Assembly (NCBI RefSeq): GCF_011383005.1
Contig: NZ_CP049935.1
Span: 558,001 to 622,000, forward strand
DNA: 64,000 nt
Direction: 5' to 3'
From: Phycicoccus sp. HDW14
GTDB taxonomy: Bacteria; Actinomycetota; Actinomycetes; Actinomycetales; Dermatophilaceae
Shown piece by piece: positions 20,912-29,500 of this stretch (within the stretch, counting starts at the first letter, position 1; the number at the start of each line of letters is the position of its first letter). The notes beneath the pieces were generated by a model. That model was not told the origin of the DNA and ran no database searches. It saw only the letters and a program-made list of their open reading frames with translations. A program made the translations under genes and the position numbers.

Positions 20912-21801
20912 TCAGCGCAGGAAGGGGACCTCGCGGTCGAGCAGGCCGCGCTCCTTGAGCTCGGCGCGCAGCGGGATCTCGTCGTCGATCCAGCCGCTCT
21001 GCTTGATGCCCCAGAACGACGCGTGGTCGGGGCCGTAGCCGAGGAGCTGCTGGTGCAGCGGGGAGAGGTTCTTGAACCACTCCGAGTCCTGGTCGGCGAC
21101 GTCCTCGTCGAGCGGGCGGATCCAGCGGTAGGTGTAGCCGATGAACATCAGCTTGCGGATGCGCTCGGACTTGTTCATCGAGCGGCTGTGCCAGATGCGG
21201 CGGTCGAAGATGAACGCGTCGCCCGGCTCGAGGCAGACCTCGACGGCGCCCTCGGGCTCGATGATCGGGTCGCCCGGCTTCTCGGGGCGGCCGGCGAGGG
21301 TGTTGTTCTTGTGGCTGCCCGGGATGACCTTGGTGTTGCCGTAGCCCGGCTCGGAGAGGTCGGTCAGGGCGTAGCAGATCTTCGTCATGAACATCGGACG
21401 CACGTCCATGTCGATGTCGGAGTTCTGGCGGTAGCCGTCCTGGTGCCAGTTCCAGAAGGGCGGCTCGTCCTTCGGGGGTTCACGTCGATGTGGTTGTGGT
21501 GCGTGTAGATGTTCCAGCCCATCGTCCCCCAGATGTAGGGGAAGGTCGTGGGCCAGGTGAGCAGCTCGGGGAAGCGCGGGTCCTTGTGCAGCCAGCCCAT
21601 GACGTGGATCGACTTGTCGGGGCGGCGGCGGTCGGCGGCCTCCTCCTCGGCGTAGATCCGGTCGACGGCGTCCTCGAAGTAGGCGCGGTCCTCCTCGGGC
21701 AGGGCGCCCTTGATGACGACGAAGCCATCACGGTCGTACTGCTCCCGGATCGCCGGGTCGAGCGGCTCGAAGCCCGTCGGGGCCTGCGTGGTCGCGGTCA
21801 T
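20912..21801 (-). CDS. Phytanoyl-CoA dioxygenase (PhyH) family protein (one apparent frameshift)
   Basis: A 296-residue Fe(II)/2-oxoglutarate dioxygenase. FWNWHQDGYRQN supplies the H-x-D iron ligands, DRRIWHSRSMN the distal His, and YGNTKVIPGSHKNNTL is the family's typical loop. The frame breaks at the G run 21474-21478 (HIDVNP); one added base restores 297 codons. It resembles ectoine hydroxylase relatives, but no ectABC genes are present, so the substrate is open. It stands alone between glgX and the terminator at 20856-20899. Confidence 0.82.
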
Positions 21802-21949
21802 GCGCGCTGTGCTCCTCACGTGGTGCCGTCTCCTGCGGGGGCACCCCACCCGCTGCACGTCCGCACGGTGGCGGACACGCCGTTTCGGCCAGTGTAGGAC
21901 GGCTCGTGCGACACGCCGGGAGGCGCCGCTGTGACGGTCCCGTGAGGTC

Positions 21950-24079
21950 TCAGGTGGCGTAGACGCGCAGGGAGGTGGCCGGCACGGTGACGGCGCCGCT
22001 GACGGCCTCGTCGGCGGCCTGCGGGCGCTCGTCGGCGCTGTCCCAGAGCAGCCGGCCGCTCGTGCCGTGGGGGAGGGTGACCTCGACGGCCGATCCCGTG
22101 CCGTTGACGACGACGAGGGCGCCGTCGGGGGAGCCGCCGGCCGGGGCCAGCGCCATCTGGAGCAACCGGGTGCCCTCGCCGTGCCAGCGGTCGCCCATCG
22201 GGAGGCCGTCGGCGGCGTACCACTGGACGTCGAGCGTGCCGTCGTCGTCGACCTCGCGGCCGAGCAGCCACACGCGCTGGCGCAGCACGGGCAGGGCGCG
22301 GCGGACGGCGAGCAGGTGGCGGGTCGTCGCGAGCAGGTCCTCCTGCCACGGCGCGAGGTCCCAGTCGAGCCAGGTCACCTCGTTGTCCTGGCAGTAGGGG
22401 TTGTTGTTGCCGCCCTGGGTGCGGCCCTGCTCGTCGCCGGCGGTCAGCATCGGCACGCCGGAGGAGAGCAGCAGGGTCCCGAGCAGGTTGCGCAGGGCCA
22501 ACGTGCGGCCGGCCCGGACGTCGGGGTCGTCGGTCGGGCCCTCGGCGCCGTGGTTCCACGAGCCGTTGCCGTTCGACCCGTCGTTGTTCTCCTCGCCGTT
22601 GGCCTCGTTGTGCTTGTGGTCGTAGGAGACGAGGTCGGCGAGGGTGAAGCCGTCGTGGGCGGTGACGAAGTTGACCGAGGCCGTCGGGCCGCGGTCGCGG
22701 GCGCCGAAGAGGTCGCGCGAGCCGGTGAGCCGGGTGGCGAGCTCGCGGGCGTCGTGGGCGGGCTGGCCGTGGGCCGCCGCGCGCACGTCACCGACCCAGA
22801 ACCGTCGCACGGTGTCGCGGAAGCGGTCGTTCCACTCGAGGAAGGGCGGTGGGAACTGGCCGGTGCGCCAGCCGTGCATCCCGAGGTCCCACGGTTCGGC
22901 GACGAGCGTGACCCGCGAGAGCACGGGGTCGGTGCGCAGCGCGACGAGGAACGGGTGGTCGGGGTCGAAGTCGTCGCCGCGCCCGCGCCCGAGGGCCACG
23001 GCGAGGTCGAAGCGGAAGCCGTCGACGTGGTACTCCTGCACCCAGTGCCGCAGGCTGTCGAGGACCATCCGGCAGACGACGGGGTGGCGCAGGTCGAGGG
23101 TGTTGCCGCAGCCGGTGACGTCGATGTCGCGCCCCCGCTCGTCGAGGCGGTAGTAGGCGCGCTGGTCGAGCCCGCGCCACGAGAGGGTCGCCCCGGCCCG
23201 CGACTGCTCGGCGGTGTGGTTGTAGACGACGTCGAGGATGACCTCGAGCCCCGCGGCGTGGAGCAGCTTGACCATGCCCTTGACCTCGTCGACGACGCCC
23301 TGGGGGTCGGTGGCCGCGGCGTACGGGGCGTGCGGCGCCATGAACCCGAGGGTGTTGTAGCCCCAGTGGTTCGGCATGCCGCGGCGGACGAGGTGCGGCT
23401 CGTGCGTGAACGCCTGCACGGGCAGCAGCTCGACGGCCGTCACCCCGAGCGAGGTCAGGTGCTCGACCGAGGCCGGGTGTGCGAGACCGGCGTACGTGCC
23501 GCGCAGGTGCTCGGGGACGCCGGGGTGCAGCATCGTCTGGTTGCGGACGTGCGCCTCGTAGACCACCGTCTCGCTGCGCGAGCGGCCGGGCGACCGGTCG
23601 TCGCCCCAGTCGAAGTCGTGGTCGACGACGACGCCGCGCGGCATCGCCCCCCGGCTGTCGAGCCGGGAGCGCTGCTCGAGCTCGCCGTGCCACGACGAGT
23701 CGACCGCGTGCCCGTAGAGCTCCGGCCCCCAGGTGACGCCGCCCTCCAGGGCCCCGGCGTAGGGGTCGAGGAGCAGCTTCGCGGGGTTGTGCAGCAGCCC
23801 GCGCTCGGGGTCCCACGGCCCGTCGACCCGGAGGCCGTAGCGCTGCCCGGCGTCCATCCCGGGCACGAACCCGAACCACCAGCCGTGCGCGCGCTCGACG
23901 AGGCGCACCCGGCGCTCGCCCTCGCCGGTGGTGTCACCGGGCTCGAAGAGCGCCACCTCGACGCCGTCGGCGTGCCCGGCGTACACCGCGACCTCGGCGC
24001 CGCCCGGGACGAGCGTGACGCCGGGCGGCGGGGGCAGGTCGCGCGAGGGCGGCCCGGAGGGGCGGAGTCGGGACGGCAC
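21950..24079 (-). CDS. glgX: Glycogen debranching enzyme GlgX
   Basis: A 709-residue GH13_11 isoamylase-type enzyme that removes alpha-1,6 branches left by GlgP. A CBM48 N-terminal domain (VEVALFEPGDTTGEGERRVR) leads into the barrel with LDVVYNHTAEQS, GFRFDLAVALGRG (nucleophile Asp), TLVAEPWDLGMHGW (Glu) and VNFVTAHDGFTLADLVSYDH. The start GTG 24079 has TAGGGT 6 bases upstream, so it probably has its own leaderless transcript despite lying 27 bases after an aminotransferase gene. Confidence 0.95.
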   Translation of the reverse strand: MPSRLRPSGPPSRDLPPPPGVTLVPGGAEVAVYAGHADGVEVALFEPGDTTGEGERRVRLVERAHGWWFGFVPGMDAGQRYGLRVDGPWDPERGLLHNPAKLLLDPYAGALEGGVTWGPELYGHAVDSSWHGELEQRSRLDSRGAMPRGVVVDHDFDWGDDRSPGRSRSETVVYEAHVRNQTMLHPGVPEHLRGTYAGLAHPASVEHLTSLGVTAVELLPVQAFTHEPHLVRRGMPNHWGYNTLGFMAPHAPYAAATDPQGVVDEVKGMVKLLHAAGLEVILDVVYNHTAEQSRAGATLSWRGLDQRAYYRLDERGRDIDVTGCGNTLDLRHPVVCRMVLDSLRHWVQEYHVDGFRFDLAVALGRGRGDDFDPDHPFLVALRTDPVLSRVTLVAEPWDLGMHGWRTGQFPPPFLEWNDRFRDTVRRFWVGDVRAAAHGQPAHDARELATRLTGSRDLFGARDRGPTASVNFVTAHDGFTLADLVSYDHKHNEANGEENNDGSNGNGSWNHGAEGPTDDPDVRAGRTLALRNLLGTLLLSSGVPMLTAGDEQGRTQGGNNNPYCQDNEVTWLDWDLAPWQEDLLATTRHLLAVRRALPVLRQRVWLLGREVDDDGTLDVQWYAADGLPMGDRWHGEGTRLLQMALAPAGGSPDGALVVVNGTGSAVEVTLPHGTSGRLLWDSADERPQAADEAVSGAVTVPATSLRVYAT

Positions 24080-24085
24080 GGCCGC

Positions 24086-24091
24086 ACCCTA
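24086..24091 (-). promoter_or_regulatory. -10 box TAGGGT of a likely leaderless promoter (glgX)
   Basis: On the minus strand TAGGGT ends 6 bases before GTG 24079. It lies in the 27-base gap after the aminotransferase stop. Confidence 0.5.
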
Positions 24092-24106
24092 GCCGGGAGC
24101 GGAGGG

Positions 24107-25525
24107 TCAGGCGCGCAGGGCCCGGGCCAGCTCGGCGACGTGCTCGACGAGCAGGCCCATGTCCTCGTCCGTGTGCGCGAGCGACACGAGCCACTGCTCG
24201 TCGAGGCCGGGCGGGGTGAGGATGTTGCGGTTGACGCCCCACAGCCAGGACAGCTCGGCCATCGCGAAGTCGGTGGCCTTGTAGTCGCGGTAGGTGCGGA
24301 CCGGGGTCGTCGACCACGTGACGCAGCCCTTGGTGCCGAGGCCGACGGTGTGCGCCGGCAGCTCGTACTCGTCGATGACCCGGTCGATGGCCGAGAGCGC
24401 CCGCAGGTTGATCGCCTCGACGCCCTCGAGCACCTCACGGGTGCAGACCTCGTCGACGGCCTTCGCGGCGGCCATGACGAGCGGGTTGCCGTTATAGGTG
24501 CCGAAGTGGGCCATCCGGCCGTCGACGACGACCTCCATGACCTCGCGCTTGCCACCGAACGCGGCGAGCGGCAGCCCGCCGCCGATCGACTTGGCGAGGG
24601 TGATGAGGTCGGGCTGGACGCCGAGGCGCTGGGCGGCGCCGGCGTACCCGGCGGTGAGGCCGGTCTTCACCTCGTCGAAGAGCAGGACGACGCCGTGCCG
24701 GTCGCACAGCTCGCGGACGCCGGCGAGGTAGCCGGCGTCGGGCACGACGATCGAGAGGTTCTCGACGACGGGCTCGATGACCATGACGGCGACGTCACGG
24801 CCGTGCTCGGCGAGGACCGCGCCGAGCCGGTCGAGGTCGTTGTAGGGCACGACGTGGACGGTGCCGGCCTCGACGTCGAAGGGCACCTCGGGCACCGGCG
24901 CCTCGGCGGGGCCGATGTCCTCGAGGGCGGGCTTGACCGACACCTGGAGGGCGTCGTAGCCGCCGTGGTAGCCGCCCTCGATCTTCACGACCGCCTTGCG
25001 GCCGGTGTAGGCCCGGGCCGCGCGGATGGCGTACATCAGCGACTCGGTGCCGGAGTTGGTGAACCGGACCATGCCGAGGCCGAAGCGCTCGCAGAAGCGC
25101 TCGCTCATCTCGGTGGCCTGCGGCGAGGGCGTGACGAAGAGCGTGCCGGTGTCGGTGAGCGCGCGCTGCACGTGCTCGACGACGACGGGGTTGAGGTGGC
25201 CGACGAGCATCGCGCCGAAGCCCATCGACAGGTCGAGCATCCGGCGGCCGTCGACGTCGGTGAGCCAGGCGCCGCGGGCCGAGGCGACCGAGACGGGGTA
25301 GGGGTCCCAGTGCTGGAACGAGGAGGTGACGCCGAGCGGGAGGGTGCGGGCCGCGCGGGTGTTGTGCTCGCCCGAGGCCGGGGTGCTGGCGGTGAAGCGC
25401 TCCCACTCCTGCGCCAGCAGCGCCTCGACCCGGGCGGGGTCGACCGGCGTGCTGGACGCGGGCAGGCGCCGGTAGGTGGCCGGGTCGTGCGCCGGGTACG
25501 CGGTGGTCGTCTCGGTCGCGGTCAT
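24107..25525 (-). CDS. Class III PLP aminotransferase
   Basis: A 472-residue aminotransferase of the acetylornithine/4-aminobutyrate/glutamate-1-semialdehyde group. It shows RFTNSGTESLMYAIRAAR (phosphate site), EGGYHGGYD, VVLLFDEVKTGLTAGY (cofactor Asp) and ITLAKSIGGGLPLAAFGG with the Schiff-base Lys. FGTYNGNPLVMAAA is the usual threonine loop. The N-terminal 60 residues are longer than in hemL, so this is probably not the tetrapyrrole enzyme. The neighbours (glgX, YbjN) do not define the substrate. Confidence 0.85.
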   Translation of the reverse strand: MTATETTTAYPAHDPATYRRLPASSTPVDPARVEALLAQEWERFTASTPASGEHNTRAARTLPLGVTSSFQHWDPYPVSVASARGAWLTDVDGRRMLDLSMGFGAMLVGHLNPVVVEHVQRALTDTGTLFVTPSPQATEMSERFCERFGLGMVRFTNSGTESLMYAIRAARAYTGRKAVVKIEGGYHGGYDALQVSVKPALEDIGPAEAPVPEVPFDVEAGTVHVVPYNDLDRLGAVLAEHGRDVAVMVIEPVVENLSIVVPDAGYLAGVRELCDRHGVVLLFDEVKTGLTAGYAGAAQRLGVQPDLITLAKSIGGGLPLAAFGGKREVMEVVVDGRMAHFGTYNGNPLVMAAAKAVDEVCTREVLEGVEAINLRALSAIDRVIDEYELPAHTVGLGTKGCVTWSTTPVRTYRDYKATDFAMAELSWLWGVNRNILTPPGLDEQWLVSLAHTDEDMGLLVEHVAELARALRA

Positions 25526-25695
25526 CGGGGCTGCTCCTCGGGAGTCGTGGATTCCGTGGCGCCGGGGCGTCGTGACGCACCATCACGCATCTCTGGCCGC
25601 GAATGTACTACCGGATCCATCATCACGGCGACCACGGACCCGACGAGTCCGTCGGCTGCGGTGCCCCCGGGCCCCGGCCGGTCGCCCCGCGTGGC

Positions 25696-25701
25696 TACCG
25701 T
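25696..25701 (+). promoter_or_regulatory. -10 box TACCGT of a likely leaderless promoter (YbjN protein)
   Basis: TACCGT ends 6 bases before ATG 25708 and no ribosome site is visible in the gap. Confidence 0.5.
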
Positions 25702-25707
25702 GGACCC

Positions 25708-26178
25708 ATGACCGACCCGAGCTCGCTGCCCAACTTCCCGCCGCCCGCGAACGAGCACCCGCTGCGCGGTCGCGTCCTCGACGTCCTCGTCGACCTCGGG
25801 CTGGCGCCGAACATCGACGCCGACGGCGACGTGGCCTTCACCGTCAACGACCAGCAGCTCTTCGTGCGCTGCACCGAGGGTGACGTCGAGGTGATGCGCG
25901 TCTTCGGCCAGTGGCAGATCCAGGACGAGCTGACCGCCGACCGCCTGCGGCTCCACGAGACGTGCAACGAGATCAACCTGCACATGAACCACGTCAAGAC
26001 CGGCATCGCGGGCACCACGCTCGTCGTCACCGGCGAGCACGTCGTCACCGCCGGGGCCGACCTCAACGTCCTCACCCAGGTCTCGATCCAGGTCGTCCTC
26101 AGCGCCGTGCACCTCTGGCACCAGCGCGTCCTCGGCCTCGACCCCGAGACCGGCGAGCCGACGGGGGAGGGGCAGTGA
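25708..26178 (+). CDS. YbjN domain protein (type III secretion chaperone-like fold)
   Basis: A 156-residue acidic cytoplasmic protein of the YbjN family. NEHPLRGRVLDVLVDLGLAP and the strand pattern GDVAFTVNDQQLFVRCTEGD followed by VMRVFGQWQI match the family. The C-terminal half holds CNEINLHMNHVKTGI and a long helix. The biochemical role of YbjN proteins is not settled. The ATG is chosen over an upstream start at 25603 because the -10 box sits directly before it. Its stop overlaps the enoyl-CoA hydratase start (GTGA). Confidence 0.8.
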   Translation: MTDPSSLPNFPPPANEHPLRGRVLDVLVDLGLAPNIDADGDVAFTVNDQQLFVRCTEGDVEVMRVFGQWQIQDELTADRLRLHETCNEINLHMNHVKTGIAGTTLVVTGEHVVTAGADLNVLTQVSIQVVLSAVHLWHQRVLGLDPETGEPTGEGQ

Positions 26179-26954
26179 CCGAGCTCGTCCGCCTCGAGGT
26201 CGAGGGCGGGGTCGGCACGATCCGGCTCGACCGCCCGCCGATGAACGCGCTGAACGCCGAGATCCAGCACGGCCTCATCGCCGCGTGCCGCGAGGCCTCC
26301 GAGCGCGCCGACGTCGCCGCGGTCGTCGTCTGGGGCGGCGAGAAGGTCTTCGCGGCCGGCGCCGACATCAAGCAGATGGAGGCGATGTCCTACACCGACA
26401 TGGTCGACCACTCCGCCCTGCTCCAGGACTTCACCCGGGCCCTGGCCGGCATCCCCAAGCCCACCGTCGCGGCCATCACCGGCTACGCGCTCGGCGGCGG
26501 GTGCGAGGTCGCGCTGGCCTGCGACTGGCGGGTGGCCGCCGACGACGCCACGCTCGGCCAGCCCGAGGTCACCCTCGGCATCATCCCCGGCGCCGGCGGC
26601 ACCCAGCGCCTCGCCCGGCTCGTCGGGCCCGCGAAGGCCAAGGACCTCGTGTTCTCCGGCCGGTTCGTCGGTGCCGAGGAGGCGCTGGCCATCGGTCTCG
26701 TCGACCGCGTGGTCCCGGCCGCCGAGGTGTACGACACCGCGCGCGAGCTCGTCGCCCGCTACGCCGGCGGTCCGTCGTACGCCCTGCGCGCGGCCAAGGA
26801 GGCCATCGACCGCGGGCTCGAGGTCGACCTCGAGAGCGGCCTGGAGATCGAGCGGATGCTCTTCTCCGGCCTCTTCGCGACGAAGGACCGCGCCACCGGC
26901 ATGAAGCACTTCGTCGAGAAGGGCAAGGGCCCCGCGCCCTTCGAGGGCGCCTGA
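26175..26954 (+). CDS. Enoyl-CoA hydratase/isomerase
   Basis: A 259-residue crotonase-fold enzyme that hydrates 2-enoyl-CoA in beta-oxidation. FAAGADIKQMEAM gives the first oxyanion NH, GYALGGGCEVALACDWRVA the second, and LGQPEVTLGIIPGAGGTQRL carries the catalytic Glu. Both glutamates usual for hydratases can be placed. The GTG overlaps the YbjN stop. The etfBA genes 2.5 kb downstream encode the electron acceptor of acyl-CoA dehydrogenases, which fits a fatty or branched acyl-CoA pathway. Confidence 0.9.
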   Translation: MTELVRLEVEGGVGTIRLDRPPMNALNAEIQHGLIAACREASERADVAAVVVWGGEKVFAAGADIKQMEAMSYTDMVDHSALLQDFTRALAGIPKPTVAAITGYALGGGCEVALACDWRVAADDATLGQPEVTLGIIPGAGGTQRLARLVGPAKAKDLVFSGRFVGAEEALAIGLVDRVVPAAEVYDTARELVARYAGGPSYALRAAKEAIDRGLEVDLESGLEIERMLFSGLFATKDRATGMKHFVEKGKGPAPFEGA

Positions 26955-26956
26955 GC

Positions 26957-28255
26957 TCAGGAGGACGGGTCGCCGGCGTGCCGTCCGCCGTGCCGGGCGT
27001 GCAGGTCGGCACGCTTGGCCGCCACCGTCGCCGCGTGCTCCGGCCGGGCCGTGCGCTCGAGGTCGTCCAGGAGGGCCTCGATGCGGCGCGGTACCTGGAG
27101 GGTGTCGGCCCCGTAGTGGGCGACCTCGTCCAGCGCGAGGTCGAGCATCCCCGCGAAGGTCGGGGGCCGGTCCAGCACGCGGACCGTCCCCCGGGCATCG
27201 ACGAGGTGGCGGGAGCGGTCCGGACGGATGGCGGCCACCCGCAGGATGCGGTGCAGCTCGTCGAGCACCTGGACCGCCGTCGTCGGGTCGTTGGTGCCCG
27301 GCGAGAGGGCGCGCTCGGCGATGTCGACGAGCTGGCGCAGCCCGAACTCCGGGTCCTGCGCCAGGCTGCGTCCGCTGCCCAGCCCGATCGCGTCCCGGAC
27401 CGCCCCGACGACGTCGTCGTCCGCGACGGCGCCGTGCACCACCGCGAGGTCCTGGCCGCGGTGGCGGACCTCGCCCGGGCGCGTGAGCAGCTCGACGACG
27501 ACTCCCGCCCGCTCCGCGCACTCGACGAGGCGCGTGTACTGGACCCGCTGGACCACGCCGTGCCGGGACCCGGTGGTGACGGTCACCGAGGGGCCCGGGC
27601 GCTGGGACCACGACGGCGGCACCGCTGAGCCGTCGTCCCACTCGGCGTCCGAGCCGCGCTCCAGCTCCTGCACCGTGCTCCGGGCAACCCGGTCGACGAC
27701 CTCGGAGACCTGGATCGACGCGGTGATGTGGTGGATGAAGGCGAGGAAGAGCCCGACGCTCACGAGGACGAGCCCGAAGGCGAGGGTCACCGACAGCTGC
27801 GGGACGAAGGGACTCTCGCCACCGCGGACGTCACGCAGCACCATGAGGGCGAAGACGAACGAGGCGGTGAACACCCCCAGGGTGACCTGGACGACCCGGC
27901 TGCCGAGGAAGCTCCCGAGCAGCCGGGGGGTGAACTGGCTGCTCGCCAGCTGCATGACGACCATCGTGATCGAGAAGACGAGGCCGGTGACCGAGATCAT
28001 CGCGCTGGCGATCGTCCCGAGGAGGCTGCGCGCCGAGTCGGCGTTGCCGCTGAAGAGGTAGGTGACGTCCCCGAGGAGGTGCTCGTCGGCCAGCGGGACG
28101 AGCACGCCCGCGACCCCGGCCAGCGCGAGGATCGTCGCCGGGAGCACCCAGAACGGCTGCCAGAGCGACTCCCACCAGCCGACGGTGTCGGGGTCCCCGA
28201 GGGGGCCGACGGTCCGGCGCACCGTCCCCGGGCCCACGTCGTCCTCCCTGCTCAC
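26957..28255 (-). CDS. DUF2254 membrane protein
   Basis: A 432-residue protein with four predicted membrane helices in the first half (VLPATILALAGVAGVLVPL, IASAMISVTGLVFSITMVVM, VVQVTLGVFTASFVFALMVL, VTLAFGLVLVSVGLFLAFIH) and a soluble C-terminal half. ASSQFTPRLLGSFL and ERALSPGTNDPTTAVQ are DUF2254 hallmarks. The function of the family is unknown. Its stop is only 2 bases from the end of the converging enoyl-CoA hydratase gene. Confidence 0.85.
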   Translation of the reverse strand: MSREDDVGPGTVRRTVGPLGDPDTVGWWESLWQPFWVLPATILALAGVAGVLVPLADEHLLGDVTYLFSGNADSARSLLGTIASAMISVTGLVFSITMVVMQLASSQFTPRLLGSFLGSRVVQVTLGVFTASFVFALMVLRDVRGGESPFVPQLSVTLAFGLVLVSVGLFLAFIHHITASIQVSEVVDRVARSTVQELERGSDAEWDDGSAVPPSWSQRPGPSVTVTTGSRHGVVQRVQYTRLVECAERAGVVVELLTRPGEVRHRGQDLAVVHGAVADDDVVGAVRDAIGLGSGRSLAQDPEFGLRQLVDIAERALSPGTNDPTTAVQVLDELHRILRVAAIRPDRSRHLVDARGTVRVLDRPPTFAGMLDLALDEVAHYGADTLQVPRRIEALLDDLERTARPEHAATVAAKRADLHARHGGRHAGDPSS

Positions 28256-28304
28256 GCCGCCGATCCTGTCAGACGGCCGGCGACGGATCCGGGGTCCGGC
28301 CCGC

Positions 28305-29222
28305 TCAGGCGCCAGGCGCCGCCGGGAACGTCGACTGCGCCAGGACCGTGCCGGCACCGTCCAGGACCTCGAACCCGGCGGCGTCGGCCCGCAGCACCGA
28401 CGAGTTGAGGTTGCAGACCATCGGGCGGGCCCCGGTGCCGACGAACTCACCGGCCGGGTAGGTCCGTCCGTCCTCCCCGAGGACCACGACGCGGTAGCGG
28501 TCGCCGGCCGCGAAGCCGCTGGCCGTCAGCCGGACCTCGACGCCCCACGTGTGGGGGACGACGCCCGCGGTGGCGGTGACGCCGGACACCTCGACGGCCA
28601 CGGTCAGGGTCGCCCAGCCGCGGTTGCGGGTGTCGATGTCGAAGAGGGTGGTCGCCGTCGCGGCGTCCGTGTCGTTGTTCGTGTACGCGGCGGCGGTGAC
28701 GCCGGTGGCCGGGGTCGTCGCGGGGGCGTAGGCGAGCGTGCCGTCGGCGATGGTGACGCCGCCGGCGTTGACGTCGTGGCGCAGGTTCTGGCCGGTGTCG
28801 CTGATGACGCGCAGGCGGTCGGCGGCGGGGTTGAAGTCGACCCCGAAGGAGGTGCCGGAGAGGGCGACCGTCAGCCGGTTGACGAGGGTGGCCGTCGGCG
28901 CCTTCTTCCACAGGAGGTGCTGCGTCGGCAGGGTCACGGTGTAGACCCCGCCCTTGTTCCCGACGGCGTAGAGCTTGCCGTCGGCGGGCCGGCGGTCGAG
29001 GCCGACGAGGGCGGTGTCGCCGGAGAGGCCCTTGACCTCGCCGAGCGAGCGGGCCGACTCGGGTCGGTCCAGCCGGAAGCCGACGAGGGTCCGGTCGCCG
29101 GCGAGGCCGACCGTCGGGTTGCTCCCGAGCGGGGAGATGGTCGCCGTGGCGGCCGGGGCCATCGGGACGGCGAGGGCGAGGGTGAGGGCGCCGGCGGCGA
29201 CGAGGGTGCGCGTGCGGTTCAT
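28305..29222 (-). CDS. Secreted DUF4394 protein with an anti-sigma-like C-terminal domain
   Basis: A 305-residue protein with a Sec signal peptide (TLVAAGALTLALAVPMAPAA, cleavage after ATA). Residues about 45-190 are a DUF4394 repeat (TALVGLDRRPADGKLYAVGN, GTSFGVDFNPAADRLRVIS, AAAYTNNDTDAATATTLFDI). After DIDTRNRGW the DUF4394 pattern stops. The last 110 residues (VPHTWGVEVRLTASGF, DRYRVVVLGEDGRTYPAGEF, VCNLNSSVLRADAAGFEVLD) resemble the outer domain of actinobacterial zinc-finger anti-sigma factors, from memory. It looks like a fusion of a truncated DUF4394 with that domain. No frameshift is apparent. Confidence 0.75.
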   Translation of the reverse strand: MNRTRTLVAAGALTLALAVPMAPAATATISPLGSNPTVGLAGDRTLVGFRLDRPESARSLGEVKGLSGDTALVGLDRRPADGKLYAVGNKGGVYTVTLPTQHLLWKKAPTATLVNRLTVALSGTSFGVDFNPAADRLRVISDTGQNLRHDVNAGGVTIADGTLAYAPATTPATGVTAAAYTNNDTDAATATTLFDIDTRNRGWATLTVAVEVSGVTATAGVVPHTWGVEVRLTASGFAAGDRYRVVVLGEDGRTYPAGEFVGTGARPMVCNLNSSVLRADAAGFEVLDGAGTVLAQSTFPAAPGA

Positions 29223-29373
29223 CGGGTGCTCCTGTGTCCGGTGGGGGTCCGCCACCGGTGGGTACGGGCGCCGACGGGTGCGCGTTGAAGGCCGTCGACA
29301 GGTGTTTCGGAGCGCGGGCACGGGGCGGATGCGACGCCGGCCCGGCCGTCCCCGGCCGCTCGCGATCCCTCAA

Positions 29374-29400
29374 CGAGGTGGTGACCGTCACGCCACCTCG
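29374..29400. promoter_or_regulatory. Inverted repeat between the DUF4394 gene and etfB
   Basis: CGAGGTGG (29374-29381) and CCACCTCG (29393-29400) flank a small inner palindrome. It may be an operator or hairpin in the 278-base divergent region. Confidence 0.35.
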
Positions 29401-29402
29401 GT

Positions 29403-29420
29403 GGTGAACGAGCGCTCACC
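29403..29420. promoter_or_regulatory. TetR-type operator candidate upstream of etfB
   Basis: GGTGAACGAGCGCTCACC has perfect 5-base outer arms (GGTGA/TCACC) and CG steps inside, the layout of many TetR-family sites controlling acyl-CoA genes. It lies 80 bases before etfB. Confidence 0.4.
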
Positions 29421-29500
29421 GGCTGAGAGGATGGACGGCGATGCGCGCCGGGGAGCCCTGGCGCGAGACCACCGACCGAAGGAAAGAGGACGAGGCACGC

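Noticed and set aside
20912..21801. Ectoine hydroxylase (ectD)
   Set aside because: The fold is the same, but no ectABC genes are adjacent and I cannot verify substrate residues.
24107..25525. Glutamate-1-semialdehyde aminomutase (hemL)
   Set aside because: The N-terminus is longer and there is no tetrapyrrole context; general class III aminotransferase is safer.
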